DNA of 64,000 nt from RFPI01 sp964398195 (GCA_964398195.1 CAYNLW010000002.1:11486-75485); one strand, 5' to 3'. Shown: positions 1 through 8,593, numbered from the stretch's first letter. Translations and numbers: made by a program. Notes: generated by a model from the sequence alone, not told the origin.

Positions 1-722
1 ATACCAAAGGTAAGCAGCGTCTGATCATTACTGATTTAGACGGGGTGACCAATGAATATCTTATCCCTAAAGATAAGCACGTGACTGTGCATGACGGTCA
101 AGTGGTCACCAAGGGTGAGAGCATTGTGGACGGCCCAGCTGATCCACAAGATATCTTGCGCTTGCAAGGTCGCGAGGCTTTAGCACGCTACATTATTGAT
201 GAAGTGCAAGATGTTTACCGCTTACAAGGGGTGAAGATTAACGACAAGCACATCGAAGTGATTGTAAGACAGATGTTGCGTCGCGTACGTATCACAGATG
301 CAGGTGATACTAGCTTTATCATGGGTGAACAAGTCGAACGCGCCGATGTATTGACAGAAAATGAAAAAGTGGTGGCTGAGAATAAACGCCCAGCCAGCTA
401 TGAGTATGTCTTACTTGGTATTACCAAGGCATCGTTATCCACAGATTCGTTTATTTCTGCGGCTTCCTTCCAGGAAACCACCCGCGTACTTACCGAAGCT
501 GCCATCCTTGGCAAGCGCGACGATTTGCGTGGTTTGAAAGAAAACGTCATCGTGGGTCGTTTGATTCCAGCCGGTACAGGTCTGGCTTATCACGAAACGC
601 GCAAGCGTGGCGGGGTAACAGAGCAAGCGCCTGTGCAAGCTGAAATGGAAGCGACGGATATGTCTGCTGCACCAGCGTCAGAATTGCCCGAATCAGAGGC
701 AGGAAACACTGAGATAGCTTGA
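1..722 (+). CDS. rpoC: RNA polymerase beta' subunit, C-terminal part (5' end outside window)
   Basis: This is the carboxy-terminal part of the largest subunit of the core RNA polymerase. The reading frame is already open at the left edge (first complete codon at position 3), so the gene starts outside the window. The stretch TDLDGVTNEYLIPK, the LQGREALARYIIDEVQDVYRLQGV region and the MLRRV segment are typical of the beta' C-terminus that packs against alpha and omega. The last 40 residues are a variable acidic, Ala/Glu-rich tail. It lies directly upstream of the str genes, the usual bacterial order, separated from rpsL by a hairpin. Confidence 0.97.
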   Translation, partial: TKGKQRLIITDLDGVTNEYLIPKDKHVTVHDGQVVTKGESIVDGPADPQDILRLQGREALARYIIDEVQDVYRLQGVKINDKHIEVIVRQMLRRVRITDAGDTSFIMGEQVERADVLTENEKVVAENKRPASYEYVLLGITKASLSTDSFISAASFQETTRVLTEAAILGKRDDLRGLKENVIVGRLIPAGTGLAYHETRKRGGVTEQAPVQAEMEATDMSAAPASELPESEAGNTEIA

Positions 723-758
723 CATAAAACCCAACGCTAAATAGAATGTTATGTTTTT

Positions 759-790
759 CGGGATGGCCTTTTCGCCGTCCCGTACTTTTT
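759..790 (+). terminator. Hairpin plus T-tract between rpoC and rpsL
   Basis: An 8-bp stem (CGGGATGG at 759-766 against CCGTCCCG at 775-782, one T-G wobble) closes an 8-base loop and is followed by TACTTTTTAC. It looks like a Rho-independent terminator or attenuator that would reduce read-through from the rpoBC unit into rpsL. The T-tract is interrupted, so partial termination is more likely than complete. Confidence 0.6.
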
Positions 791-805
791 ACAGGATTTA
801 AGGTT

Positions 806-1183
806 ATGCCAACCATCAACCAATTAGTGCGCAAACCGCGCCAAAAAGTAGTGACAAAAAGCAAGGTGCCAGCGCTTGAGAGCTGTCCTCAAAAGCGTGG
901 TGTTTGTACTCGCGTGTACACCACAACACCTAAAAAACCTAACTCTGCTTTGCGTAAAGTGGCAAAAGTTCGCCTCACCAATGGCTATGAAGTGATTAGC
1001 TATATCGGCGGTGAAGGCCACAACCTGCAAGAGCACAGTGTGGTATTGATTCGTGGCGGTCGTGTTAAGGACTTGCCAGGTGTGCGTTACCACATGGTGC
1101 GTGGTAGCTTGGATACTGCTGGAGTTAAAGATCGTAAACAATCTCGCTCCAAGTATGGTGCTAAGAGACCTAAAGAGGCTTAA
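806..1183 (+). CDS. rpsL: 30S ribosomal protein S12
   Basis: S12 is the decoding-centre protein of the small subunit. The ATG at 806 is chosen because the family begins MPTINQLVRKPR; an upstream in-frame start would add 20 unrelated residues and would overlap the hairpin before the gene. The 125-residue product has the conserved TTPKKPNSALRK and GGRVKDLPGVRY segments. The lysines that change in classical streptomycin resistance (in PKKPNS and VKDLPG) are the wild-type residues. It is the first gene of the str group, followed by rpsG 29 bases later. Confidence 0.97.
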   Translation: MPTINQLVRKPRQKVVTKSKVPALESCPQKRGVCTRVYTTTPKKPNSALRKVAKVRLTNGYEVISYIGGEGHNLQEHSVVLIRGGRVKDLPGVRYHMVRGSLDTAGVKDRKQSRSKYGAKRPKEA

Positions 1184-1212
1184 TTAAAGCCGCAAGATAG
1201 AGGAATAGATAA

Positions 1213-1683
1213 ATGCCAAGACGTAGAGAAGTCCCCAAACGCCACATCCTGCCTGATCCAAAATTCGGTAGTCAGGAAGTTTCTAAATTTGTAAACGTGC
1301 TGATGACTGGCGGTAAGAAGTCAGTTGCTGAACGCATTTTATATGGTGCATTTGACCAAGTGTCACAAAAGAGCGGCAAAGACGCGCTGGAAGTGTTCAC
1401 TTTGGCGATTAACAACCTACGTCCTGTGGTCGAGGTAAAGAGTCGCCGTGTCGGTGGTGCTAACTACCAAGTGCCTGTAGAAGTGCGTCCAAGCCGCCGT
1501 AGCGCTTTGGCGATGCGTTGGTTGCGTGATGCAGCGCGTAAACGTGGTGAAAAATCCATGGACTTGCGTTTGGCTGCTGAAATGGTTGAGGCCTCTGAGG
1601 GCCGTGGGTCTGCGATGAAAAAGCGTGAAGAAGTTCACCGTATGGCAGAAGCTAACAAAGCATTCTCTCATTTCCGTTTCTAA
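1213..1683 (+). CDS. rpsG: 30S ribosomal protein S7
   Basis: S7 starts assembly of the 30S head and contacts tRNA in the E site. The 156-residue product has the normal bacterial length and the typical start MPRRREVPKRHILPDP. A purine-rich AGAGGA lies 8 bases before the ATG. Conserved segments include FVNVLMTGGKKSVAE and the basic RRVGGANYQVPVEV hairpin region. In E. coli, S7 represses translation of the str mRNA; the short rpsL-rpsG spacer here would be the place to look for such a site, but I see no clear one. Confidence 0.97.
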   Translation: MPRRREVPKRHILPDPKFGSQEVSKFVNVLMTGGKKSVAERILYGAFDQVSQKSGKDALEVFTLAINNLRPVVEVKSRRVGGANYQVPVEVRPSRRSALAMRWLRDAARKRGEKSMDLRLAAEMVEASEGRGSAMKKREEVHRMAEANKAFSHFRF

Positions 1684-1713
1684 TTTAACTGAATTACTAA
1701 GAAGGTACTCGCT

Positions 1714-3807
1714 GTGGCTCGTAAAACTCCAATTGAACGTTACCGTAATATCGGTATTAGTGCGCACATTGACGCTGGTAAAACCACGACAACTGAGCGT
1801 ATTCTTTATTACACCGGTGTCAACCACAAAATCGGTGAGGTGCATGATGGCGCCGCTACGATGGACTGGATGGAGCAAGAGCAAGAGCGTGGTATCACCA
1901 TCACTTCTGCTGCTACCACTTGTTTCTGGAAAGGCATGGACAATGCGCGTGCTGAACACAGATTCAATATTATTGATACCCCAGGACACGTAGACTTCAC
2001 CATTGAAGTTGAGCGTTCCATGCGCGTACTAGATGGCGCATGTATGGTGTATTGCGCAGTGGGTGGTGTACAGCCTCAGTCTGAAACAGTATGGCGTCAG
2101 GCCAACAAATACAAAGTGCCACGTTTGGCATTCGTAAACAAAATGGACCGTTCCGGTGCCGATTTCTTTAAAGTGGTTGAGCAAATGCGCAAGCGCTTAA
2201 AAGCCAATCCAGTGCCTATCGTGATCCCTATCGGTAAAGAAGACACATTTACTGGTGTGGTTGACCTGATCAAAATGAAGGCCATTTTCTGGGATGAAGC
2301 TTCACAAGGAATGAAGTTTGATTACCGTGATATTCCTGCAGACTTAGTGGATACAGCCAAAGAGTGGCGTGAATCCATGTTGGAAGCAGCTGCTGAAGCC
2401 AACGAAGAATTAATGAACAAATACCTAGAATCCGGTGACCTAACTGAAGCCGAGATTATCCAAGGCATACGTATTCGCACTATCGCGACAGAAATCCAAC
2501 CGATGTTATGTGGTACAGCCTTTAAGAACAAAGGTGTGCAGCGTATGTTGGACGCCGTCATTGATTTCTTGCCATCTCCAGTGGATATCCCTGATGTGCA
2601 AGGCGAAGATGAAAGTGGCAAGCCAGTTTCTCGTAAAGCCGACGACGCTGAAGGCTTCTCAGCCTTGGCATTCAAATTAATGACAGACCCATTCGTAGGT
2701 CAGTTAACTTTTATTCGTGTTTACTCCGGTGTATTGAAAAAGGGTGATACCGTTTACAACTCTGTTAAGGGTCGTAAAGAGCGTATTGGCCGTATCGTGC
2801 AGATGCACGCTAACAACCGCGAAGAAGTGGACGAAGTATTGGCAGGTGATATCGCCGCTTGTATCGGTTTGAAAGATGTCACTACAGGCGAATCTCTGTG
2901 TGCGCCAGAAAAACCAATTATCCTCGAGCGTATGGTATTCCCAGAGCCGGTTATTCACGTAGCGGTTGAGCCCAAAACCAAGAGTGACCAAGAAAAGATG
3001 GGTTTAGCCTTGGGTCGATTAGCACAAGAAGATCCTTCTTTCCGCGTGCGTTCTGATGAAGAATCCGGCCAGACGATTATCTCTGGCATGGGTGAGTTGC
3101 ACTTGGATATTATCGTTGATCGTATGAAGCGTGAATTTGGTGTTGAGGCCAGCGTTGGTGCTCCTCAAGTTGCCTATCGTGAAGCGATTAAGAAGAAAGT
3201 TGAAGTGGAAGGTAAATTCGTTAAGCAATCCGGTGGTAAAGGTCAATACGGTCACGTATGGATCACCATGGAGCCTAACGATGCAGGTAAAGGCTTTGAG
3301 TTTGTCGATCAAATCAAAGGCGGTACCGTGCCTCGCGAATTTATTCCAGCAGTAGAAAAAGGTTTGTTAGAAACCATTCCAAGTGGTGTTTTAGCAGGCT
3401 TCCCAGTGGTTGACGTGAAAGTCACATTGTTTGATGGTTCATACCATGATGTTGACTCCAACGAAAACGCCTTTAAGATGGCTGCCTCCATGGCATTCAA
3501 AGACGGTATGCGTAAAGCCGACCCAATCTTGCTAGAGCCTATTATGTCTGTGGAAATCGAAACTCCAGAAGACTATATGGGTGATGTGATGGGTGACTTG
3601 TCATCTCGTCGTGGCGTGATTCAAGGGATGGAAGATATGGCCAGCGGTGGTAAAGCAATTAAAGCCGAAGTGCCGTTGTCAGAGATGTTTGGTTACGCAA
3701 CAACAGTACGTTCTCTTTCTCAGGGGCGTGCAAGCTACACAATGGAATTTAAGCACTATGCAGAAGCACCGAGAAACGTTGCTGAAGCAGTGATGAACAA
3801 GAAATAA
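1714..3807 (+). CDS. fusA: Elongation factor G
   Basis: This translocase GTPase moves tRNA-mRNA through the ribosome and, with ribosome recycling factor, splits post-termination complexes. It starts with GTG (residue order MARKTPIERYRNIGI). The G1 loop AHIDAGKTTTTER lies near residue 20, DTPGHVDF is the G3 motif and NKMD the G4 motif. Domains II to V follow at normal spacing, and the 697-residue length is typical. It sits between rpsG and tuf with short spacers, as in the classical str operon. I see no truncation or duplicate. Confidence 0.98.
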   Translation: MARKTPIERYRNIGISAHIDAGKTTTTERILYYTGVNHKIGEVHDGAATMDWMEQEQERGITITSAATTCFWKGMDNARAEHRFNIIDTPGHVDFTIEVERSMRVLDGACMVYCAVGGVQPQSETVWRQANKYKVPRLAFVNKMDRSGADFFKVVEQMRKRLKANPVPIVIPIGKEDTFTGVVDLIKMKAIFWDEASQGMKFDYRDIPADLVDTAKEWRESMLEAAAEANEELMNKYLESGDLTEAEIIQGIRIRTIATEIQPMLCGTAFKNKGVQRMLDAVIDFLPSPVDIPDVQGEDESGKPVSRKADDAEGFSALAFKLMTDPFVGQLTFIRVYSGVLKKGDTVYNSVKGRKERIGRIVQMHANNREEVDEVLAGDIAACIGLKDVTTGESLCAPEKPIILERMVFPEPVIHVAVEPKTKSDQEKMGLALGRLAQEDPSFRVRSDEESGQTIISGMGELHLDIIVDRMKREFGVEASVGAPQVAYREAIKKKVEVEGKFVKQSGGKGQYGHVWITMEPNDAGKGFEFVDQIKGGTVPREFIPAVEKGLLETIPSGVLAGFPVVDVKVTLFDGSYHDVDSNENAFKMAASMAFKDGMRKADPILLEPIMSVEIETPEDYMGDVMGDLSSRRGVIQGMEDMASGGKAIKAEVPLSEMFGYATTVRSLSQGRASYTMEFKHYAEAPRNVAEAVMNKK

Positions 3808-3852
3808 TTCATTACAACCCTAATTTAGAGACTAGTACAAAGGAAGAGAAAA

Positions 3853-5043
3853 ATGGCGAAAGGCAAATTTGAACGTACCAAGCCACACGTGAACGTTGGT
3901 ACGATTGGTCACGTTGACCATGGCAAGACGACGCTAACAGCGGCGATTACAACGATTTTGGCGAAGAAGTTTGGTGGTGAAGCTAAGGCATACGATCAAA
4001 TTGATGCGGCGCCAGAAGAGAAGGCACGTGGTATTACGATTAATACTGCGCACGTAGAGTATGAGACAGCGACGCGTCACTATGCGCACGTTGACTGCCC
4101 AGGCCACGCTGACTATGTGAAGAACATGATTACTGGTGCTGCGCAGATGGACGGAGCGATTTTGGTTTGTTCCGCTGCTGATGGTCCTATGCCACAGACA
4201 CGCGAGCACATTTTGTTAGCACGCCAAGTGGGTGTGCCATACATTGTGGTGTTTTTGAACAAAGCGGACATGGTGGATGATGCTGAGTTATTGGAATTGG
4301 TTGAAATGGAAGTGCGTGACTTGTTATCCAAGTATGACTTCCCTGGTGATGACACGCCGATTATCAAGGGTTCAGCTAAGTTGGCATTGGAAGGTGATCA
4401 ATCTGAGATTGGTGAGCCATCGATTTTCCGTTTGGCTGATGCATTAGATTCTTACATTCCTACACCGGAGCGTGCGATTGATGGCGCGTTCTTGATGCCT
4501 GTAGAGGATGTATTCTCGATTTCTGGTCGTGGTACTGTAGTGACAGGTCGTGTAGAGCGCGGCATTGTTAAGGTAGGCGATGAGATTGAGATTGTTGGTT
4601 TGAAGGCGACATTGAAGACGACTTGTACTGGTGTTGAGATGTTCCGTAAGTTGTTGGATCAAGGTCAAGCTGGTGACAACGTTGGTGTGTTGTTACGTGG
4701 TACTAAGCGTGAAGAAGTTGAGCGTGGTCAAGTATTGGCTAAGCCAGGTTCAATTACGCCACATACAAAGTTCACTGCAGAGATTTACGTATTGGGTAAA
4801 GATGAAGGTGGTCGTCATACGCCATTCTTTAACGGCTATCGTCCACAGTTTTACTTCCGTACAACGGATGTAACGGGTGCGGTAGAGTTGCCGGCCGGCA
4901 CTGAGATGGTGATGCCTGGTGATAACGTATCGATTACTGTGCAGTTGATTGCACCGATTGCGATGGAAGAAGGTTTGCGCTTTGCGATTCGTGAAGGCGG
5001 CCGTACCGTTGGTGCCGGTGTTGTAGCAAAAATTATTGAATAA
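3853..5043 (+). CDS. tuf: Elongation factor Tu
   Basis: EF-Tu delivers aminoacyl-tRNA to the ribosome as a GTP complex. The 396-residue protein has GHVDHGKTTLTAA (P-loop), DCPGHADY and NKAD motifs, followed by beta-barrel domains II and III. A purine-rich AGGAAGAG precedes the ATG. Its codon choice differs from its neighbours: isoleucine is written almost only as ATT and many codons end in G (GCG, ACG, GAG), whereas fusA uses ATC freely. Betaproteobacteria often carry a second tuf near nusG; that locus is not in this window. A hairpin follows the stop codon. Confidence 0.98.
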   Translation: MAKGKFERTKPHVNVGTIGHVDHGKTTLTAAITTILAKKFGGEAKAYDQIDAAPEEKARGITINTAHVEYETATRHYAHVDCPGHADYVKNMITGAAQMDGAILVCSAADGPMPQTREHILLARQVGVPYIVVFLNKADMVDDAELLELVEMEVRDLLSKYDFPGDDTPIIKGSAKLALEGDQSEIGEPSIFRLADALDSYIPTPERAIDGAFLMPVEDVFSISGRGTVVTGRVERGIVKVGDEIEIVGLKATLKTTCTGVEMFRKLLDQGQAGDNVGVLLRGTKREEVERGQVLAKPGSITPHTKFTAEIYVLGKDEGGRHTPFFNGYRPQFYFRTTDVTGAVELPAGTEMVMPGDNVSITVQLIAPIAMEEGLRFAIREGGRTVGAGVVAKIIE

Positions 5044-5063
5044 TTGTTATTGATGAAATTAAT

Positions 5064-5090
5064 GGCGGGGGCAACCCCGCCTTTCGTTCT
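5064..5090 (+). terminator. GC-rich hairpin between tuf and rpsJ
   Basis: A perfect 7-bp stem (GGCGGGG at 5064-5070 against CCCCGCC at 5075-5081) with a GCAA tetraloop is followed by TTTCGTTCTTT. It resembles an intrinsic terminator or attenuator between the str and S10 groups. The T-tract is imperfect, so some read-through into rpsJ is likely; no clear separate promoter for rpsJ fits in the remaining 16 bases. Confidence 0.65.
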
Positions 5091-5106
5091 TTAAGAGAGG
5101 CTAGAA

Positions 5107-5415
5107 ATGCAAAATCAAAAAATTCGTATCCGTTTAAAAGCGTTTGACTATCGTTTAATCGACCAATCAGCGCAGGAAATCGTGGAAACAGCGAAACGCA
5201 CCGGTGCGGTTGTTAAAGGCCCAGTGCCACTACCTACCAGAATCGAACGTTTTGACCTTTTGCGTTCACCTCACGTCAACAAAACTTCACGTGACCAGTT
5301 CGAAATCCGTACGCATCAACGTTTGATGGATATTGTTGACCCAACAGATAAAACCGTTGATGCGCTGATGAAGTTAGATTTGCCAGCTGGCGTTGACGTA
5401 GAAATTAAGCTTTAA
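5107..5415 (+). CDS. rpsJ: 30S ribosomal protein S10
   Basis: S10 is a head protein of the 30S subunit and, as NusE, a partner of NusB and NusG in antitermination. The 102-residue product starts MQNQKIRIRLKAFDYRLID and has the conserved loop segment GPVPLPTRIERFDLLRSPHVNK. An AAGAGAGG ribosome-binding site lies just before the ATG. It is the first gene of the S10 group, but unusually it is separated from rplC by 114 bases that contain a strong-looking promoter. Confidence 0.97.
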   Translation: MQNQKIRIRLKAFDYRLIDQSAQEIVETAKRTGAVVKGPVPLPTRIERFDLLRSPHVNKTSRDQFEIRTHQRLMDIVDPTDKTVDALMKLDLPAGVDVEIKL

Positions 5416-5436
5416 AAATACTGACAATTTAATAAG

Positions 5437-5465
5437 TTGTCATGCAGGAGTGAGTTCGGTATAAT
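5437..5465 (+). promoter_or_regulatory. Sigma-70-type promoter between rpsJ and rplC
   Basis: TTGTCA (5437-5442) and a perfect TATAAT (5460-5465) are separated by exactly 17 bases. The hexamers match the housekeeping consensus at 5 of 6 and 6 of 6 positions. Transcription from here would begin near 5472 and read rplC and the rest of the S10 genes without rpsJ. In E. coli the S10 promoter lies upstream of rpsJ, so this position is different. Confidence 0.72.
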
Positions 5466-5480
5466 CCGCGCTCTTTTGTG

Positions 5481-5504
5481 AAGCTGGTCAATTGTAATCA
5501 GCTT
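5481..5504 (+). promoter_or_regulatory. Leader hairpin before rplC
   Basis: AAGCTG (5481-5486) pairs with CAGCTT (5499-5504), and the stem extends by one G-T and one T-A pair. It falls inside the roughly 58-base leader expected from the promoter just upstream. No T-tract follows, so it is not a terminator. It could be a regulatory structure comparable in role to the L4-responsive leader of E. coli, but that is inference only. Confidence 0.35.
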
Positions 5505-5529
5505 TGTAACTAAATATAAGGAAACGATC

Positions 5530-6186
5530 ATGAGCTTAGGGCTTATTGGTCGCAAGGTTGGGATGACCCGCCTGTTTACTGAAGATGGTACTACCATCCC
5601 AGTAACGGTATTAGAGGTTATTCCTAATCGCGTGACCCAAATTAAAACCATAGCATCCGATGGTTATAACAGCTTGCAACTCGCTTACGGCGAGCGCCGT
5701 GCTAGCCGCGTAAACCGTGCCTTAACTGGCCATTTCGCGAAATCCGGTTCTGCAGCTGGTTCAGGTCTAAAAGAATTCTCCGTGTCACAAGATCAATTGG
5801 CTAACTTTGCGCCAGGCGCAACAGTAGGTGTGGATATTTTCCAAGCCGGTCAATTAGTTGATGTGACAGGTACCTCCATAGGTAAGGGTTTTGCTGGCGC
5901 GATTAAACGCCACAACTTCTCATCTAACCGCGCTTCTCACGGTAACTCTAGATCGCACAATGTGCCTGGCTCTATCGGTATGGCGCAAGATCCTGGTCGA
6001 GTATTCCCCGGTAAACGCATGCCTGGTCATTTAGGCGCAGCCAAAGTCACTACTCAAAATCTTGAAGTGGTGCGTGTTGATGCTGAGCGTAACCTATTGC
6101 TGATTAAAGGTGCTATTCCCGGTGCTAAGGGCGGTGACGTTATCGTTCGCCCAGCAGTGAAAGCCCAGAGTAAGGCAGGTAAATAA
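5530..6186 (+). CDS. rplC: 50S ribosomal protein L3
   Basis: L3 is an early-assembling 23S rRNA-binding protein whose loop reaches the peptidyl transferase centre. The 218-residue product starts MSLGLIGRKVGMTRLFTEDG and holds the conserved loop around GSIGMAQDPGRVFPGKRMPG, whose glutamine is the site methylated by PrmB in enterobacteria. TAAGGAAACG provides a ribosome-binding site. Its TAA overlaps the rplD ATG by one base, implying translational coupling. Confidence 0.97.
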   Translation: MSLGLIGRKVGMTRLFTEDGTTIPVTVLEVIPNRVTQIKTIASDGYNSLQLAYGERRASRVNRALTGHFAKSGSAAGSGLKEFSVSQDQLANFAPGATVGVDIFQAGQLVDVTGTSIGKGFAGAIKRHNFSSNRASHGNSRSHNVPGSIGMAQDPGRVFPGKRMPGHLGAAKVTTQNLEVVRVDAERNLLLIKGAIPGAKGGDVIVRPAVKAQSKAGK

Positions 6187-6812
6187 TGGAAATCAAACTT
6201 ATTGACCAGTCTGGTAAAGAGACTAAAAACGCAGTCAAGTTATCTGATGTGACTTTCGGTCGTGAATTTAACGAAGCGCTTATCCATCAGGTAGTGGTTG
6301 CTTATCAAGCCAATGCGCGTGTTGCGACACGTGCCCAATTAGGCCGTGGTGAAGTTAGCCACACTACCCGCAAGCCATGGAACCAAAAAGGTACCGGTCG
6401 TGCGCGTTCAGGTATGAGCTCCAGCCCTATCTGGCGTGGAGGTGGTCGTGCGTTCCCTAACAGCCCTAATGAAAATTTCAGTCACAAAGTCAACCGTAAA
6501 GCCTACCGCGCTGGTATGTGCTCAATTCTTTCAGAGTTGGTACGTCAGTCACGTTTGGCAGTGGTAGAAGACTTTAGTGTCGATACCCCAAAAACCAAAA
6601 ACTTTATTAGCAAGATCAAAAATCTTGGCTTCGATGAAGGTGTTTTGGTATTGGTGGATAGTTTTGATGAAAACCTGTATTTGTCTGCACGCAATGTGAC
6701 AAATGCAATGGTGATCGAAGCTCAATATGTTGACCCAGTGAGCTTGGTGCGCTTCCCTAAGGTGTTAGCTACCAAAGCTGCTGTGAAGAAGCTTGAGGAG
6801 ATGTTGGCATGA
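6186..6812 (+). CDS. rplD: 50S ribosomal protein L4
   Basis: L4 lines the exit tunnel and is an early assembly protein; in E. coli it also autoregulates the S10 operon at transcription and translation. The 208-residue product has the long tunnel loop rich in Gly and Arg (KPWNQKGTGRARSGMSSSP, then WRGGGRAFPNSP). It overlaps rplC by one base and rplW by four (ATGA), so the three are translationally coupled. Confidence 0.97.
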   Translation: MEIKLIDQSGKETKNAVKLSDVTFGREFNEALIHQVVVAYQANARVATRAQLGRGEVSHTTRKPWNQKGTGRARSGMSSSPIWRGGGRAFPNSPNENFSHKVNRKAYRAGMCSILSELVRQSRLAVVEDFSVDTPKTKNFISKIKNLGFDEGVLVLVDSFDENLYLSARNVTNAMVIEAQYVDPVSLVRFPKVLATKAAVKKLEEMLA

Positions 6813-7120
6813 GTACAGCAACGAATAACCATGAGCGTTTGTTGCAGATTCTGATTGCGCCTCAGATTACTGAGAAAGCCACCAGAATTGCAGACAAGCA
6901 TCAACAAATTGCCTTTAAGGTGCGCACTGACGCAACCAAACCTGAAATTAAAGCTGCTGTTGAATTGGCCTTTAAAGTTGAGGTGTTGTCTGTGACAGTT
7001 GCCAACGTAGAGGGTAAACAAAAACGTGCTGGCCGTATCATGGGCCGCCGTAAGGACTGGAAAAAGGCATATGTCAGCCTGAAACCAGGTCAAGAAATCA
7101 ATTTTGCAGCGGGCGAATAA
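6809..7120 (+). CDS. rplW: 50S ribosomal protein L23
   Basis: L23 sits at the tunnel exit and is the docking site for signal recognition particle and trigger factor. The 103-residue product has the standard QITEKATRIADKHQQ and AFKVRTDATKPEIKAAVE segments and a basic C-terminal region (KRAGRIMGRRKDWKKAYV). The start ATG overlaps the rplD stop as ATGA. rplB follows 9 bases after its stop, with an AAGGAG ribosome-binding site. Confidence 0.96.
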   Translation: MSTATNNHERLLQILIAPQITEKATRIADKHQQIAFKVRTDATKPEIKAAVELAFKVEVLSVTVANVEGKQKRAGRIMGRRKDWKKAYVSLKPGQEINFAAGE

Positions 7121-7129
7121 GGAGAAATC

Positions 7130-7963
7130 ATGGCACTGATCAAAGTCAAGCCTACTTCACCAGGCCGGCGCGCCGTATTAAAGGTGGTAACACCTGATTT
7201 ATACAAGGGCAAGCCCCATGCGCCGCTGCTGGAGAAGAAAAACAAAAATGCTGGTCGTAATAACAACGGCCGCATTACTGTACGCCACCAAGGCGGTGGT
7301 CATAAACAACATTATCGCGTAGTCGATTTTCGTCGTAACAAAGATGGCATTCCAGCCAAGGTTGAGCGCTTAGAGTACGATCCAAATCGTAGCGCTAACT
7401 TAGCCTTGTTGTGCTATGCCGATGGCGAAAGAAGATACATTATTGCGCCACGTGGCGTTTCTGCTGGTATGCAATTGGTAAGTGGCTCTGATGCCCCGAT
7501 CAAAGTAGGTAATGCCATGCCATTAAGAAACATTCCGGTTGGTAGCACCATACATTGTATTGAATTGCAACCTGGCAAAGGTGCTCAATTAGCCCGTTCA
7601 GCTGGCACTTCAGTGCAGTTATTAGCGCGTGAAGGTAGTTATGCGCAGTTGCGTTTGCGTTCTGGCGAAGTGCGCCGCGTACACGTTGATTGCAAAGCAA
7701 CGCTAGGCGAAGTAGGTAATGAAGAGCATTCATTGCGTTCCATCGGTAAAGCTGGTGCCATGCGTTGGCGCGGTGTTCGCCCAACAGTGCGTGGTGTGGT
7801 GATGAACCCTATCGACCACCCACACGGTGGTGGTGAAGGTAGAACAGCTGCCGGTATGAACCCAGTGAGTCCATGGGGTACGCCAACCAAAGGTTATCGT
7901 ACTCGTAAGAACAAACGTACTGACAACATGCGCGTGTCACGTCGTCCATCGAATAAGAGGTAA
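7130..7963 (+). CDS. rplB: 50S ribosomal protein L2
   Basis: L2 is the highly conserved 23S rRNA-binding protein needed for subunit association and peptidyl transfer. The 277-residue product shows GRITVRHQGGGHKQHYR near residue 50 and the C-terminal MNPIDHPHGGGEGR segment, which contains the invariant histidine at the catalytic centre. A basic tail (RTRKNKRTDNMRVSRRPSNK) closes it. It is followed 5 bases later by rpsS. Confidence 0.98.
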   Translation: MALIKVKPTSPGRRAVLKVVTPDLYKGKPHAPLLEKKNKNAGRNNNGRITVRHQGGGHKQHYRVVDFRRNKDGIPAKVERLEYDPNRSANLALLCYADGERRYIIAPRGVSAGMQLVSGSDAPIKVGNAMPLRNIPVGSTIHCIELQPGKGAQLARSAGTSVQLLAREGSYAQLRLRSGEVRRVHVDCKATLGEVGNEEHSLRSIGKAGAMRWRGVRPTVRGVVMNPIDHPHGGGEGRTAAGMNPVSPWGTPTKGYRTRKNKRTDNMRVSRRPSNKR

Positions 7964-7968
7964 TCAAT

Positions 7969-8244
7969 ATGGCGCGTTCAATTAAAAAAGGACCATTTGT
8001 AGATGGTCATCTGGCAAAGAAAGTGGATGTAGCTGTCGAGTCTCGCGATCGCAAGCCGATTAAGACTTGGTCACGTCGTTCAACCATTTTGCCTAATTTT
8101 ATTGGCCTAACAATTGCCGTTCACAATGGAAGACAGCACGTTCCTGTGTTGATTTCTGAGAATATGGTTGGTCACAAGCTTGGTGAGTTTGCGTTGACAC
8201 GCACTTTCAAAGGCCATGCTGCTGACAAGAAAGCGAAGAAATAG
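7969..8244 (+). CDS. rpsS: 30S ribosomal protein S19
   Basis: S19 is a head protein near the decoding A site and partner of S13. The 91-residue length is normal. The start MARSIKKGPFVDGHL and the WSRRSTILPNFIGLTIAVHNG core are diagnostic. It lies between rplB and rplV in the invariant S10 order with spacers of 5 and 6 bases. Confidence 0.97.
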   Translation: MARSIKKGPFVDGHLAKKVDVAVESRDRKPIKTWSRRSTILPNFIGLTIAVHNGRQHVPVLISENMVGHKLGEFALTRTFKGHAADKKAKK

Positions 8245-8250
8245 GAGAGC

Positions 8251-8583
8251 ATGATGGAAGTATCTGCAATTTTAAGAGGTGTGCACCTTTCTCCACAAAA
8301 AGCTCGCTTAGTGGCTGACTTGGTGCGTGGCAAAAAAGTAGATTACGCCTTAAACATTTTGACTTTCTCCCCTAAAAAAGGAGCGGACATTATTAAAAAG
8401 GTAGTGGAATCAGCGATTGCCAATGCTGAGCACAATAATGGCGCCGACATAGATGAGTTGAAGGTTACTTCAATTTGTGTTGACAAAGGCCTAGTACTGA
8501 AGCGTGTTCGTGCTCGTGCTAAGGGTCGCGCAGGTCGTATTACCAAACCAACCTGTCACATCAAAGTGACAGTGGGTAACTAA
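8251..8583 (+). CDS. rplV: 50S ribosomal protein L22
   Basis: L22 lines the exit tunnel and contributes to macrolide sensitivity through its beta-hairpin. The 110-residue product has LSPQKARLVADLVRGKKV and the tip region RVRARAKGRAGRITKPTCH, of normal length with no insertion of the kind linked to macrolide resistance. Two adjacent ATG codons (8251 and 8254) could serve as start; TAGGAGAGC precedes them. Confidence 0.97.
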   Translation: MMEVSAILRGVHLSPQKARLVADLVRGKKVDYALNILTFSPKKGADIIKKVVESAIANAEHNNGADIDELKVTSICVDKGLVLKRVRARAKGRAGRITKPTCHIKVTVGN

Positions 8584-8593
8584 AGGAATCGTT

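Noticed and set aside
1417..1989. Long minus-strand open frame of 190 codons across rpsG and fusA
   Set aside because: It is the complement of two highly conserved genes, has no start signal and resembles no family; such frames arise from codon bias.
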